DNA of 64,000 bases from Achromobacter aegrifaciens. Its GTDB lineage: Bacteria > Pseudomonadota > Gammaproteobacteria > Burkholderiales > Burkholderiaceae_B. Made by a program: the position numbers and the translations under genes. How positions within the stretch are numbered: position 1 is the first letter of the stretch; each line of letters begins with the position of its first letter. Below the pieces are notes generated by a model. The model had not been told where the DNA came from. It was given only the letters and a program-made list of their open reading frames with translations, and did not search any database. Below, piece after piece: positions 28,075 through 37,241 of the stretch. The stretch covers positions 310,001 through 374,000 of the forward strand of contig NZ_CADIJY010000005.1 in assembly GCF_902859735.1 (NCBI RefSeq). The letters run 5' to 3'.

Positions 28075-28845
28075 ATTATTCACAGACCTATCCACACATT
28101 GAATCCTGCGGTCCGCCACTACGCGGACACCGTTGGTCAGGTCGCACGGATTCATTGACCAGACAATTATCTTGCCCGTCTGCCGCAACCCGCGCCATCA
28201 TCCTTATGGGTGAGATCCAGCCTTTCATGTGAAACCCTGTGGAAAACTCGCCGAGCGCGATTCGGGCTCACCTATGATTGACCGCGGCGTCCACGATCCG
28301 GTTCCGTCCACGTGGTCCAAAGTCGCGTGCACCACTTCGGATATCTTCACTCAGGCCCCCTACTTCCGGACCCTATCCCCATTTCTATCCACAGGCGTTT
28401 GAGCCATCTCAGGGCGCCAAAGGGTGTAATTCTGTGCATAACCGGGATGGGGATATCTTTGTGAACAACCGGCCGCCGTGCAAGCAAAAACGGGCCAGAT
28501 CGGCCTCAGGACATTACGGCCGCGTCGCCCTTATTCCGGCTGAGATCTGCTCAATATTGCGTTAAATGCCTGTATTCCCTAGGGAAAGGCCATATAGAAA
28601 CGCGAACATCACAGCAAAGCCGAATAAACCCAAGCAGCCTAGCTGGCCCCCGATGCCGTTCCAAGAAGGACGGGATAACTGTGCAAAACCTGGCTACGGA
28701 TAAGCAATTGCTTCATTGCTGAGCATCAAAATGCTCATGCCCAAAAATAATTATCCACAAACTTATCCACGGCCGGAGGATATGTTAGTGAATACTAACT
28801 ATTCACGCAGAACTAGCTGATCAGGCGTCGGTCGCCCAAATGAAA

Positions 28846-28878
28846 CAACGCCCCAGACCTTCCGGTCTTGGGGCGTTG
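28846..28878 (-). terminator. Terminator of the cold-shock gene
   Basis: On the minus strand, a strong stem (CAACGCCCC-A-AGACC against GGTCTGGGGCGTTG, loop GGAA) is followed by TTTC. It lies 44 bp after the csp stop and separates the gene from oriC. Confidence 0.8.
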
Positions 28879-28922
28879 TAGCCAGGCCGAGCCTGGCGGA
28901 CGGGAAATTGGGATTTCCCGAT

Positions 28923-29129
28923 TTAGAGCGGGCGAATTTCGGCCGCTTGAGGTCCTTTCGGACCATCCTTGACTTCGAATTCGACTTCCTGGCCTTCGTT
29001 CAGGCTGCGATAGCCGCGGCCCTGGATGGCGGAAAAGTGTGCGAAAACATCGGTACCACCAACGTCCGGCGTGATGAAACCGTAACCCTTGTCAGCGTTG
29101 AACCACTTAACTTTGCCCTTCTGAGCCAT
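28923..29129 (-). CDS. Cold-shock protein, CspA family
   Basis: Single-domain RNA/DNA chaperone of 68 residues. Both RNP motifs are present: KGYGFITP (RNP1, about residue 14) and DVFAHFSAI (RNP2, about 28). The family end [10 protein letters not shown] is intact. The upstream 5' region of at least 150 bp without genes is typical of cold-regulated csp mRNAs. It borders oriC and is transcribed toward it. Confidence 0.96.
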   Translation of the reverse strand: MAQKGKVKWFNADKGYGFITPDVGGTDVFAHFSAIQGRGYRSLNEGQEVEFEVKDGPKGPQAAEIRPL

Positions 29130-29361
29130 TTTTTCTAGCGTCCTGTAATTAACTCGAAATGCAATGAATCAAGGACGCCGTGAGAACTGAACGACCGGTA
29201 GAAGTACCTGCGTTGCTGCTGCGTTCCCGCTTGCCGCCTAGCTGCAGAACGAGTCCGCGCGCTGCTTGAATCAACTGCGTAATCAGCATACTCAGCACAC
29301 ATTACAGACTCATATAGTTGTTTACCCCAATGTCGTATTTTTAATACTGGGTCTCGTTCCG

Positions 29362-30432
29362 CTAGGGCTTGAGGCCCTGCCGACGCGCCATAAATGCGTA
29401 GATCGGGCCAGTCACTATCACCACAAAAACCATGCGTGTGACATGGAAGGCGGTGACCACTGGGACCCCTAGCTGCAGCACTTTGGCGGTGATTGCCATC
29501 TCTGCAATGCCACCCGGCGTAGTGCCAAGAATCAAGGTGGGTATGGGCGCGGCGGACCATAGCGACAGCAAGGCGCCCAGACCGAACGCCAGCGCCAATG
29601 CGGCCACCGTGAAGCTCGCCACAGCGGCAATAAAACGCGGCGCGGCCCGAAAGAAATCCGGCCGATAGCGGTCGCCCAGCGACCAGCCGATCAGCAATTG
29701 GCCTATCTTCGGAACGTAGTCCGGCAGGGCCGACAGCTCGATGCCGTTGGCCGTAAGGATCATGGCGACCGACATCGGGCCCAGCACCCAGGGATTCGGC
29801 AACCGCAGCTTCATGAAGGCGGCGCCGCCGACGCAGGTCAGCGCGACCAGCGCCGCCAGCCCCCAAGCATGGACCACCTTGGGTCCAGGAACCGTGGGAT
29901 CCAGTCCCGCCACGCCCCACCACTGGAAGATGAAGGGCACGGCAACCACCACCATCAGCACACGCACGCTATGCGCCGTGGCCACCCGGTCTATGCGCGC
30001 CCCATGACGCTCTGCCAGGTTCGCCATTTCGCTGGCTCCGCCGATGGCGGAAGAAAACCAGGCCGTCTTGAAATCCACATCGGTGTAGCGGCGCAGGATC
30101 GCCGTGCCCATGAAAGCCAGGCCCAATGCGAACAACATGCCGACGATGATGGGTCCCGCATTGCTGCCAATGTGACCTATCACCTGCGGCGTGAAGTAAA
30201 GCCCCAACGAAGTACCAATCACCCACTGGCCAGCATTGCGCGCCGGCCTGGGGCACGCGGTGCCCAAGCCCGCAATGCGTGTCGCCGCGGTCACCAGCAA
30301 CGCGCCCAGCATCCACGGCAACGGGATGTGCGCCCACACCGCCAACAACGCGCCCGCCAATGCAAGCGCCAAACCGCCCAACACCCTCCACAACATGTTC
30401 TGACCCACGATACCGCCGCGCCTTAAGCTCAT
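29362..30432 (-). CDS. AbrB-family membrane transporter-like protein
   Basis: Integral membrane protein of 356 residues with about ten hydrophobic segments. It contains the duplicated AbrB-type repeats: PLPWMLGALLVTAATRIAGL at the start, matched by LPNPWVLGPMSVAMILTA in the second half. Segments such as GGASEMANLAERHG and TTPGGIAEMAITAKVLQLG are characteristic. The family (PF05145) was once misnamed ammonia monooxygenase. Its transported substrate is not established. It is divergent from the aminotransferase gene. Confidence 0.85.
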   Translation of the reverse strand: MSLRRGGIVGQNMLWRVLGGLALALAGALLAVWAHIPLPWMLGALLVTAATRIAGLGTACPRPARNAGQWVIGTSLGLYFTPQVIGHIGSNAGPIIVGMLFALGLAFMGTAILRRYTDVDFKTAWFSSAIGGASEMANLAERHGARIDRVATAHSVRVLMVVVAVPFIFQWWGVAGLDPTVPGPKVVHAWGLAALVALTCVGGAAFMKLRLPNPWVLGPMSVAMILTANGIELSALPDYVPKIGQLLIGWSLGDRYRPDFFRAAPRFIAAVASFTVAALALAFGLGALLSLWSAAPIPTLILGTTPGGIAEMAITAKVLQLGVPVVTAFHVTRMVFVVIVTGPIYAFMARRQGLKP

Positions 30433-30508
30433 GTGAAAACCGAATTATGAGTTAGTGGGATACTTACGAAAACTCTCTCTGCTAGCAACGTTCACTCTCG
30501 CGTCCACC

Positions 30509-31675
30509 ATGATCCGATCCAAACTTCCCGACGTTGGCACCACCATCTTTACCGTGATGAGCCGCCTGGCCATCGAACACAAAGCCATCAACCTGGGCCA
30601 GGGCTTTCCCGACTTCGATCCCGATCCCGCCTTGTGCGCCCTCGTATCCAAGGCCATGGCCGACGGCCACAACCAGTATCCCTACATGCCGGGCGTGGCC
30701 CCCTTGCGCGAAGCCATCGCCGCCAAGACACGCGAACTCTATGGCCATGCCTACGATCCAGAAACCGAGATCACCGTCACCAGCGGCGCAACCGAAGCGC
30801 TGATGGCAACCGTGCTGGCCGCCGTTGGCAGCGGCGACGAAGTCGTCGTCATCGAACCTTGCTACGACTCCTACCTGCCGGCGATCCGCCTGGCAGGCGG
30901 CACCGCCGTGCCGGTGCCGCTGCGCGCGCCCACAGAAGCCGATCCCTACTACCGCATTGACTGGCAGCGTGTGCGCGATGCCATCACGTCCAAGACCCGT
31001 CTCTTGATGCTGAACTTTCCGCACAACCCCACCGGCGCCGTGTTGGATGACAGCGACCTGGACGCGCTGGAGGCGATCGTGCGCGACACTGGCGTGCTGC
31101 TGGTGTCCGACGAGGTCTATGAACATATCGTGTTCGATGGCAAGCCACATGCCAGCGTGGCGCGTCGCCCGTTGCTGGCACAGCATGCCTTCGTGATCTC
31201 GTCCTTCGGCAAGACTTATCACACCACCGGCTGGAAGATCGGCTACTGCTGCGCACCGCGCCAGCTCAGCGCTGAACTGCGCAAGGTGCATCAGTTCATG
31301 GTGTTCACCGTGCCCTCGCCCATGCAGTTCGCGTTGGCCGAATTCATGCGCGATCCCAAGCCTTACCTCGATCTGCCGGCGTTCTATCAGGCCAAGCGCG
31401 ACCGCCTCGCGCAGGGGCTGGCCAAGACCCGCTTCCGCCCCCTGCCCAGCCCGGGCACATTTTTCCTGCTGGCGGACTACAGCCAGATTTCCAAGCAGAA
31501 CGAGGCCGACTTCGCACGTGACCTGACGGTGAATCATGGCGTCACGGTGATACCGGTATCGGCGTTCTATCGCCAGCCCGACGCGGCGGAATCCAACCAT
31601 CGCATCGTGCGCTTCTGCTTCGCAAAAAAAGACGCGACACTCGATGCGGCCTTGGAGCGCCTGGCGCAGGTCTGA
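30509..31675 (+). CDS. PLP aminotransferase, methionine/kynurenine (YbdL) type
   Basis: Fold-type I aminotransferase of 388 residues. It shows NLGQGFPDFDPDP near residue 28, VTSGATEAL (about 90), the Asp in VSDEVYEHIVF (about 201) and the PLP lysine K235 in SSFGKTYHTTGWKIGY. The GWKIGY and HQFMVFTVPSPMQ blocks match the methionine aminotransferases. I used ATG 30509; the open frame reaches 54 bp further upstream into the promoter region. Likely role: transamination of methionine or aromatic amino acids with 2-oxo acids. Single gene. Confidence 0.88.
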   Translation: MIRSKLPDVGTTIFTVMSRLAIEHKAINLGQGFPDFDPDPALCALVSKAMADGHNQYPYMPGVAPLREAIAAKTRELYGHAYDPETEITVTSGATEALMATVLAAVGSGDEVVVIEPCYDSYLPAIRLAGGTAVPVPLRAPTEADPYYRIDWQRVRDAITSKTRLLMLNFPHNPTGAVLDDSDLDALEAIVRDTGVLLVSDEVYEHIVFDGKPHASVARRPLLAQHAFVISSFGKTYHTTGWKIGYCCAPRQLSAELRKVHQFMVFTVPSPMQFALAEFMRDPKPYLDLPAFYQAKRDRLAQGLAKTRFRPLPSPGTFFLLADYSQISKQNEADFARDLTVNHGVTVIPVSAFYRQPDAAESNHRIVRFCFAKKDATLDAALERLAQV

Positions 31676-31806
31676 CGCCCTCTACTGATTGCCGCATAGT
31701 GACTTCACTTTTCCTTTGTCTCCCTATACAAGCGCTTTTATTGAAAAACATGAATAAAAGCTCGCAATAAAAATAGAGACCATCCAAAGCGAATTCACAA
31801 ACAAAA

Positions 31807-31835
31807 AAAGGGCGCCCATAAAAAAGGCGCCCTTT
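31807..31835 (-). terminator. Terminator after tctA, probably bidirectional
   Basis: Perfect 10-bp arms AAAGGGCGCC/GGCGCCCTTT lie between two convergent genes. The minus strand continues with seven T, so it ends the tct transcript. In the plus direction it may also help end the aminotransferase mRNA. Confidence 0.85.
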
Positions 31836-31900
31836 GCAATTCCCGGCCCTGAGTCTGCAGCGGGGCTGCTGCCCTTTACAACAGCCGCGCTGCCGAGGAA

Positions 31901-33427
31901 TCAGACCGGACCAGCGGCAAGCTTTTTCGCTTTGCGCATGCGGCGCATGATCTGCGGCACGATTACGACCGCAGCCGCCCCCACCCACATCGAGATCGAC
32001 ACCGGGCTGGCGAACAGCACGCCGACGTCACCATCAGTGATCGACAACGCGCGGCGCAGGTTCTGCTCCATCATGTTGCCCAACACCACGCCCAGCACCA
32101 GCGGCGCCATCGGCACGCCGAACTTGCGCAGGAAGTAGCCCAGCGCGCCTATGCCCGCCACCAGCAGCAGATCGAAAGTGCCCGCGTTGATGGCGTAGAC
32201 GCCGATGTAGCTGATGCACAGGATGCCCGGCACCATCAGCCATCCCGGCACCGACAGCACCTTGGCGAAGAAGCGCACCAGCGGCACGTTCATGACGAAC
32301 AGCAGCACGTTGGCCACGAACAGTGAGGCGATCAAGCCCCACACCAGTTCGGGCTTGGAGTCGAATAGCACCGGACCCGGTGTGATGTTGTAGAGCGTCA
32401 GCGCGCCCATCATCACGGCAGTGGTACCCGAACCGGGCACGCCCAGCGTCAGCATGGGCACGAACGAGCCGATGGCCGACGCCGTGGCGGCGGCTTCCGG
32501 CGCGACCAGGCCGCGCATGTCGCCCTTGCCAAACTTTGCGTCCGGATCCTTGGCTTCGATGATGCGCTTTTCCTGCGAGTACGCCACGGCCGCGGCCACG
32601 CTGGCGCCGGCGCCAGGCAACACGCCCACGCCAAATCCCACCAGCGAGCTGCGCACCACGCTCCACCAGGTAAGCGCCATTTCCTTCAAGTTGAAAAGTT
32701 TGCGGCCGCTGGGCTTGACCTCGACGCTATGCCCTGCCACCACTTTCTCCAGCATCTCCAGCATCTCGCTGACCGCGAACAGCGCAATCACCACCACCAC
32801 GAATTCGATGCCGTCGGCCAGATGCACCGACTCGAAGGTGTAGCGATACACGCCGGAATTCGCGTCCACGCCCACCACCGAAATCGACAGGCCGATCATC
32901 GCTGCCAGCACGCCTTTGACGGGCTGCTTGCCCAGCAAGCTGGTCAGGCAGCAGAACGCGAAAATCATCAGCACGAAATACTCGGCGGGACCGAAGGCCA
33001 ACGCCCACTTCGCCAGCAACGGCGCGAGCAGGATGATGCCCACCACCGACACGATGGCGCCGAAGAACGCGGACCAGGCGGAGAGCGACAGCGCCACGCT
33101 GGCCATGCCCTGCCGCGCCAGCGGATAACCGTCCAGCGTCGTCATGATGGCGCTGGCCTCGCCCGGCACGTTCAGCAGAATGGCGGTAATGCGGCCGCCG
33201 TATTCGGCGCCCACGTACACGGCAGCCAGCAGGATCAGCGCGGTCTCGGGCGGCAGGTTCATCGCGAACGCGATCGGAATCAGCATCGCCACGCCGTTGA
33301 CCGGTCCCAGGCCCGGCAACACGCCCACCATGGTCCCGATGAACGAACCGATCATGGCCACCAGCAGGTTGGTCAGCGAAAAGGCGACGCCAAAGCCTAT
33401 CGCCAAGTGATCAAGAATGCCGCTCAT
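31901..33427 (-). CDS. tctA: Tripartite tricarboxylate transporter large membrane subunit
   Basis: The 12-span-like channel subunit of a TTT importer, 508 residues. Characteristic segments are GVLPGLGPVNGVAMLIPIAF near the N-terminus, VYVGAEYGGRITAILLNVPGEASAI and GVLPGAGASVAAAVAYSQEK, with GSFVPMLTLGVPGSGTTAVMMGAL in the second half. I used ATG 33425-33427, which overlaps the tctB end by 4 bp. A longer open frame upstream is only the shadow of tctB. It works with TctB and TctC. Confidence 0.95.
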   Translation of the reverse strand: MSGILDHLAIGFGVAFSLTNLLVAMIGSFIGTMVGVLPGLGPVNGVAMLIPIAFAMNLPPETALILLAAVYVGAEYGGRITAILLNVPGEASAIMTTLDGYPLARQGMASVALSLSAWSAFFGAIVSVVGIILLAPLLAKWALAFGPAEYFVLMIFAFCCLTSLLGKQPVKGVLAAMIGLSISVVGVDANSGVYRYTFESVHLADGIEFVVVVIALFAVSEMLEMLEKVVAGHSVEVKPSGRKLFNLKEMALTWWSVVRSSLVGFGVGVLPGAGASVAAAVAYSQEKRIIEAKDPDAKFGKGDMRGLVAPEAAATASAIGSFVPMLTLGVPGSGTTAVMMGALTLYNITPGPVLFDSKPELVWGLIASLFVANVLLFVMNVPLVRFFAKVLSVPGWLMVPGILCISYIGVYAINAGTFDLLLVAGIGALGYFLRKFGVPMAPLVLGVVLGNMMEQNLRRALSITDGDVGVLFASPVSISMWVGAAAVVIVPQIMRRMRKAKKLAAGPV

Positions 33428-33861
33428 ATCAGGGTCTCCAACAAACCGGTGGGCAGGACCACGTCCAGCACCTTGTCGAACAGCAAGAAAAACAGAATGC
33501 TCATGATGGCGCCGCCGATGGCGCACTTGACCCAACCGCCCCCGAACAGGCGGCCGACGAATATCGTCATCAGGGTTGTCGCAATCACGAAACCCAGCCA
33601 CTGGAACAGGAAGGCATAGGCCACCACAAACGCCATCATCAGCGCGATGCGCGCATTGGCGCCGGGCGGATTGGCCTCGACCTGATGACCGCCCTTGTAG
33701 ACCAGCCACAGGCCGCACAGGCCAATGATCAAGGCCAGCAGCAAGGGAAAGGCGCGCGGGCCCACAGGCTCATAGGCGAACGGGGCTTCGATTCCCCAAC
33801 CCGCCGCGGTCATGAAGGCGGCCAGCGCTAGCGCCGCCACGCCCAATATTCGATCGTTCAT
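33424..33861 (-). CDS. tctB: Tripartite tricarboxylate transporter small membrane subunit
   Basis: A 145-residue protein with four membrane segments, matching TctB in size and in the YEPVGPRAFPLLLALIIGLCG region. I used ATG 33859-33861, with GGA nine bases upstream, rather than a GTG two codons earlier. Its end overlaps tctA by 4 bp, indicating translational coupling. Confidence 0.9.
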   Translation of the reverse strand: MNDRILGVAALALAAFMTAAGWGIEAPFAYEPVGPRAFPLLLALIIGLCGLWLVYKGGHQVEANPPGANARIALMMAFVVAYAFLFQWLGFVIATTLMTIFVGRLFGGGWVKCAIGGAIMSILFFLLFDKVLDVVLPTGLLETLI

Positions 33862-33970
33862 GATCACTTTTCCGTTGTAGTCGCATCGCGCGGCGCAGCG
33901 CTCCCCTGCCGCCGCGGCAATGCCGGCGGCGGGGAATCCTGAAAAACGCGATAAGGGGGAGCCTTGCGGC

Positions 33971-34969
33971 TTACTTCTTGACCAGGCCGAACGAATCGGC
34001 CAGTTCGCCGTAGACCTTGACCTGGTTCTTCACGTAGGCGTCCAGCTCGGGACCCGTCTTGTTGAAGGGGAACAGGCCCTGCTGCTGGCGCAACTTGTCG
34101 AACTCGGGCGAGGCCGCGGTCTTGTTGAAGGCGTCGACCCAAAACTGGTAGTCGCTGTCCGACACCTTCGGGCCGACATAGAAGCCGCGGATGATCGGCC
34201 AGACGATGTCATAGCCCTGCTCCTTGGCGGTAGGCACGGTGCCCAGCTTGCCCGGCAGGCGCTGATCGTTGAATACGGCCAGCACACGGATGGGTGCGCC
34301 GCCTTCGAGCATGGTGAAGGCTTCTGCCGCATCGCCCATGTAGGCCTGGATGTGGCCGCCGCGCAGGGCCGTGACGGCTTCGCCCCCACCTTCAAATGCC
34401 ACGAAACGCATCTTCTTGAAATCCACGCCAGCCGCCTTGGCGGTCAGCGCGGCCTTCATCCAGTCCTGGCTACCCACGGTGCCGCCGGCGCCCAGCACGA
34501 TCTTGGTCGGATCCTGCTTGAAGGCGTCCATCAGGCTCTTCAGGTCGGTGTACGGGGAATCGTTGCGAACCACGGCCACGCCGTAGTCGGTGCCGATGGC
34601 AGCCAGCCAGCGCACGTCGTTGACGTTGTACTTGCCGAACTTGCCCTGGGCCAGGTTCAAGAGCGAACCGCCCGAGAACGCCACGATGGTGCCCGGTTCG
34701 TTCGGGTGCTGGGCCACGATGTTGTTGTAGGCCACTGCGCCGATGCCGCCAGGCATGTAGACGATGCGCATGGCGCTCTTGAGCGCGCCGCTTTGCTTCA
34801 AGCCTTCGGTGGCCAGGCGGCAGGTCAGGTCGAAACCGCCGCCAGGCTGGGCGGGCGCGATGCATTCCGGGCGGCGCGGCTCGTCGGCCGCGTGGGCGGC
34901 GCCAAGGGACAAGGTAATCGTGCCCAGCGCCGCGACGGCGGCCAGGCGCAGTTTCAGACTAGTCTGCAT
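33971..34969 (-). CDS. tctC: Tripartite tricarboxylate transporter binding protein
   Basis: Periplasmic binding protein of 332 residues with a clear signal peptide (MQTSLKLRLAAVAALGTITL, cleavage after AHA-AD). The binding motif reads PGGGFDLTCRLATEGL, with GGIGAVAYNNI after it. It stands directly before tctB and tctA and after the sensor kinase, so it is the dedicated receptor of this uptake system, probably for citrate or a similar tricarboxylate. A 103-bp spacer separates it from tctB. Confidence 0.93.
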   Translation of the reverse strand: MQTSLKLRLAAVAALGTITLSLGAAHAADEPRRPECIAPAQPGGGFDLTCRLATEGLKQSGALKSAMRIVYMPGGIGAVAYNNIVAQHPNEPGTIVAFSGGSLLNLAQGKFGKYNVNDVRWLAAIGTDYGVAVVRNDSPYTDLKSLMDAFKQDPTKIVLGAGGTVGSQDWMKAALTAKAAGVDFKKMRFVAFEGGGEAVTALRGGHIQAYMGDAAEAFTMLEGGAPIRVLAVFNDQRLPGKLGTVPTAKEQGYDIVWPIIRGFYVGPKVSDSDYQFWVDAFNKTAASPEFDKLRQQQGLFPFNKTGPELDAYVKNQVKVYGELADSFGLVKK

Positions 34970-35089
34970 TTTTTGCGTCTCCGAGATTTATAGGTCTAGG
35001 TATGGCTGGAAGCTCTGCTCAGACGGTTCTTTCCGCAATAACGGCCCCAGTGGACGCAACCGTACAAAAACGAAGCTTTCCAAAAGCTT

Positions 35090-36577
35090 TCAAATTCCGC
35101 CGTTTTTCTGGTGCGGCGCAGCATCTTCCGGGCGTTCCAGGGTAAACACCAATGCCGCTCTCAGGCCCGGCAAGGGCACCCGGTTCTCCAGGACCAGCCG
35201 CGCCCCCAGGATTTCGGCAATCGTCCCGACAATGGCAAGCCCCAACCCGGCCCCGGGCTTGTTCTTGCCGGCGGCGCCCCGGCGAAAGCGGATACAGGCG
35301 CGGGCAATGTCCTCCGCCGACATACCCGGGCCGCTGTCCTCGACCACCAGCCTGGCCTGGCCAGTGTCGATCTGGACCCTTACCGTCACTTCTCCCGCAG
35401 ACGAGGTGTAACGGATGGCGTTATCCACCAGGTTGCTGACCGCCTCCCTCAGCAGCCAGTCCGCCCCCTGGACCACCACCGGGCGGATCTCGGCTTCCAG
35501 GCCTATGTCGAGCTGGCGGGCTCGGGCGGTCGGCAGCAGGCTGCGGATGACCCCATCAGCCAGCTCCACCAGATCCACTGGCTCGGGGCTGAAACCGCCC
35601 TCGGCCAGCGAGGCGTCTTTAGCGCGCGCCAGCGCGAGCATTTGGTTGGTGGTGCGTACCGCCCTGTCCAACCCCTCTTGCATCGCCAGAAGGGCTGTAC
35701 GGACCTCCTGGGGGTCTGTTTCACGCAAGGCATAGGCCGTCTGGGTCCGCAAAACCGACAAAGGGGTGCGCAACTGGTGCGAGGCGTCGTCCAGGAACTG
35801 GCTCTGGACCCTCGCCTGAGCCGCAAAACGGGCCATGTGGAGGTTTACGGCCGCGACTAGGGGTAGGACCTCCCCTGGCATGTCCGACGCGCTCACGGGG
35901 CTTAAATCGTCCGCAGAACGTCCTTCCACCTCCTGACGCAGCCTGGCCAGGGGACGCAGGGCCATGAAAACGCCCAGGACGATCACCAGGACGCTGATCA
36001 GGATCACGGCCAGGTCCCGTTCCACCGAGCGTACCAGCACTTGGTGCAGGAAGGCTTGCCGGGTATCCAGGCCTTCGGCCACCTGCACGATAACCCGTCC
36101 CCCTTTGTTGGCGTATAGCGGAGGATCCATGGGGCGCGCCAGCGCCGCAACGCGCACGGGCGTGCCCTGGTAGTCGGCATAGAAAAACCGCGGTTCCCCC
36201 GAAACCAGCGGCTCGGCAGGCATCGGCAGGCCAGGACTGCCGATTTCGGCCAGTCCGTCCTCCGTGGCAACCCGGTAGAACACGCTGCCATTGGCCGTCA
36301 GCTCGAAAAATTCCAGCATCAGGTATGGCTGCTCCATGGCTAATCCACCGCTGGCTGTGGATATGTTGTGGTCGATCGCGCGCAGCGCTCCAGAGAGCGA
36401 ACGGTCGTAGGCAATGTCGACCTGGTTGCGCAGCTGGTGGTTCGACAGCCACAAGGCGCCCATCATCACGAAGACCAGGGTGGGGATCAGCCACCAGAGG
36501 AGCTGGCTTTTCAGCGTGCGATTACGTTTTTTTGCCGCGAAAAACCCCTTTTTTTCCGCACTTCTAGTTGTCAACAA
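35090..36577 (-). CDS. tctE: Sensor histidine kinase, TctE type
   Basis: Inner-membrane kinase of 495 residues. There are two membrane spans (about 27-47 and 190-210) around a periplasmic sensor domain. A HAMP-like linker follows. The phospho-accepting His lies in FLDDASHQLRTPLSVLRTQ. The ATPase part shows DNAIRYTS, DSGPGM and GAGLGLAIV. The start is a TTG overlapping the response-regulator end by 14 bp. GGAG lies 4 bases before TTG 36577 and 7 bases before a second TTG at 36574, so the latter may be the true start. Two runs of seven A occur in the first 17 codons. Confidence 0.9.
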   Translation of the reverse strand: MLTTRSAEKKGFFAAKKRNRTLKSQLLWWLIPTLVFVMMGALWLSNHQLRNQVDIAYDRSLSGALRAIDHNISTASGGLAMEQPYLMLEFFELTANGSVFYRVATEDGLAEIGSPGLPMPAEPLVSGEPRFFYADYQGTPVRVAALARPMDPPLYANKGGRVIVQVAEGLDTRQAFLHQVLVRSVERDLAVILISVLVIVLGVFMALRPLARLRQEVEGRSADDLSPVSASDMPGEVLPLVAAVNLHMARFAAQARVQSQFLDDASHQLRTPLSVLRTQTAYALRETDPQEVRTALLAMQEGLDRAVRTTNQMLALARAKDASLAEGGFSPEPVDLVELADGVIRSLLPTARARQLDIGLEAEIRPVVVQGADWLLREAVSNLVDNAIRYTSSAGEVTVRVQIDTGQARLVVEDSGPGMSAEDIARACIRFRRGAAGKNKPGAGLGLAIVGTIAEILGARLVLENRVPLPGLRAALVFTLERPEDAAPHQKNGGI

Positions 36578-37241
36578 GGTTCTCCAGGCAGTAGCCCATG
36601 CCTCGCATGGTCACGATCTGCACGCCGGTATCCGCCAATTTTTTGCGCAAACGGTGCACCAGGACCTCGATGGCCTCCAGGTTGATGTCTGCATCGTCCG
36701 TCAGGATGCGATCCAGGATCTGCTGCTTGTTGATGGGTTCGCCGCTTTTTTGGATCAGTACCCGCAGAACCGAGTGTTCACGTGGGGATAACTGCAAGGG
36801 CTGTCCGTTGACCGTGAATTTTTGAGCGGAAGTTTCGAAGGCCAGGTTTCCCAGCGTGAGCCGCGGGTGCTCTCTCCCGCGGCTGCGACGGATGAGCGCG
36901 ATCAGCCGCGCTTCCAACTCTTCCACAACAAACGGTTTCGGCAGGAAATCGTCCGCTCCCTGGTGGAGCGTCCCGATTTTTTCGGCCAGCGAATCGCGCG
37001 CGGTCAAGACCAGCACCGGCGTACGGTCGTCCCGCGCGCGAATCTTCGCGAGCAAAGCATGGCCATCCATGCCCGGCAGTCCCAGATCGAGGATGACGGC
37101 ATCGAATTCTTCCATCGCCAGCCTTCTTTCGGCGACCAGCCCGTCATCAGCCCATTCAACGACGAAACCAGCGTGCCTGGCCAGGCTTCTTGAAAGCCAG
37201 CGTGCAAGTTCGGCTTCGTCTTCTATCAGAAGGATGCGCAT
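36564..37241 (-). CDS. tctD: Response regulator, TctD (OmpR) type
   Basis: A 225-residue regulator. The receiver domain has acidic pocket EDE (about 7-9), phospho-acceptor D52 in ILDLGLPGMDG and the conserved Lys in FLPKPFVVEELEARL. A winged-helix OmpR-type DNA-binding domain follows (LSPREHSVLRVLIQKSG, EVLVHRLRKKL). It is the first gene of the unit tctD-tctE-tctC-tctB-tctA, all on the minus strand. By analogy it activates the uptake genes when the kinase senses substrate. No clear Shine-Dalgarno is seen; a C8 run lies 12 bases upstream. Confidence 0.93.
   Translation of the reverse strand: MRILLIEDEAELARWLSRSLARHAGFVVEWADDGLVAERRLAMEEFDAVILDLGLPGMDGHALLAKIRARDDRTPVLVLTARDSLAEKIGTLHQGADDFLPKPFVVEELEARLIALIRRSRGREHPRLTLGNLAFETSAQKFTVNGQPLQLSPREHSVLRVLIQKSGEPINKQQILDRILTDDADINLEAIEVLVHRLRKKLADTGVQIVTMRGMGYCLENLVDN

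Larger units (their letters stand above)
27640..28800. other. Chromosomal replication origin (oriC) candidate
   Basis: Gene-free region rich in DnaA boxes. Perfect TTATCCACA copies are at 27920-27928 (reverse) and 28751-28759. One-mismatch copies are at 27646, 27706 (reverse), 28076, 28088, 28238 (reverse), 28385, 28433 (reverse) and 28763. An AT-rich stretch near 27829-27855 could be the unwinding element. Position beside mnmG, next to the parS array and at the switch from mainly minus-strand to mainly plus-strand genes supports oriC. dnaA itself is about 30 kb away. Small open frames inside have no coding features. Confidence 0.82.

Noticed and set aside
27505-28565. Three short open frames inside the origin region (27505-27714, 27801-28013, 28278-28565)
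   Set aside because: They cover DnaA boxes, parS site 8 and the tandem repeat. No convincing ribosome sites and no protein-like composition.
36510-36577. A-AAA-AAG heptamer and two A7 runs in the first codons of tctE as a programmed frameshift site
   Set aside because: A -1 shift would stop after a few codons, no stimulatory stem is obvious, and Lys-rich N-termini of kinases commonly give such runs.
36564-37241. Possible acquisition of the tct locus by transfer
   Set aside because: Base composition and codon use look like the neighbours, and no repeats, integrase or tRNA target are at the borders.
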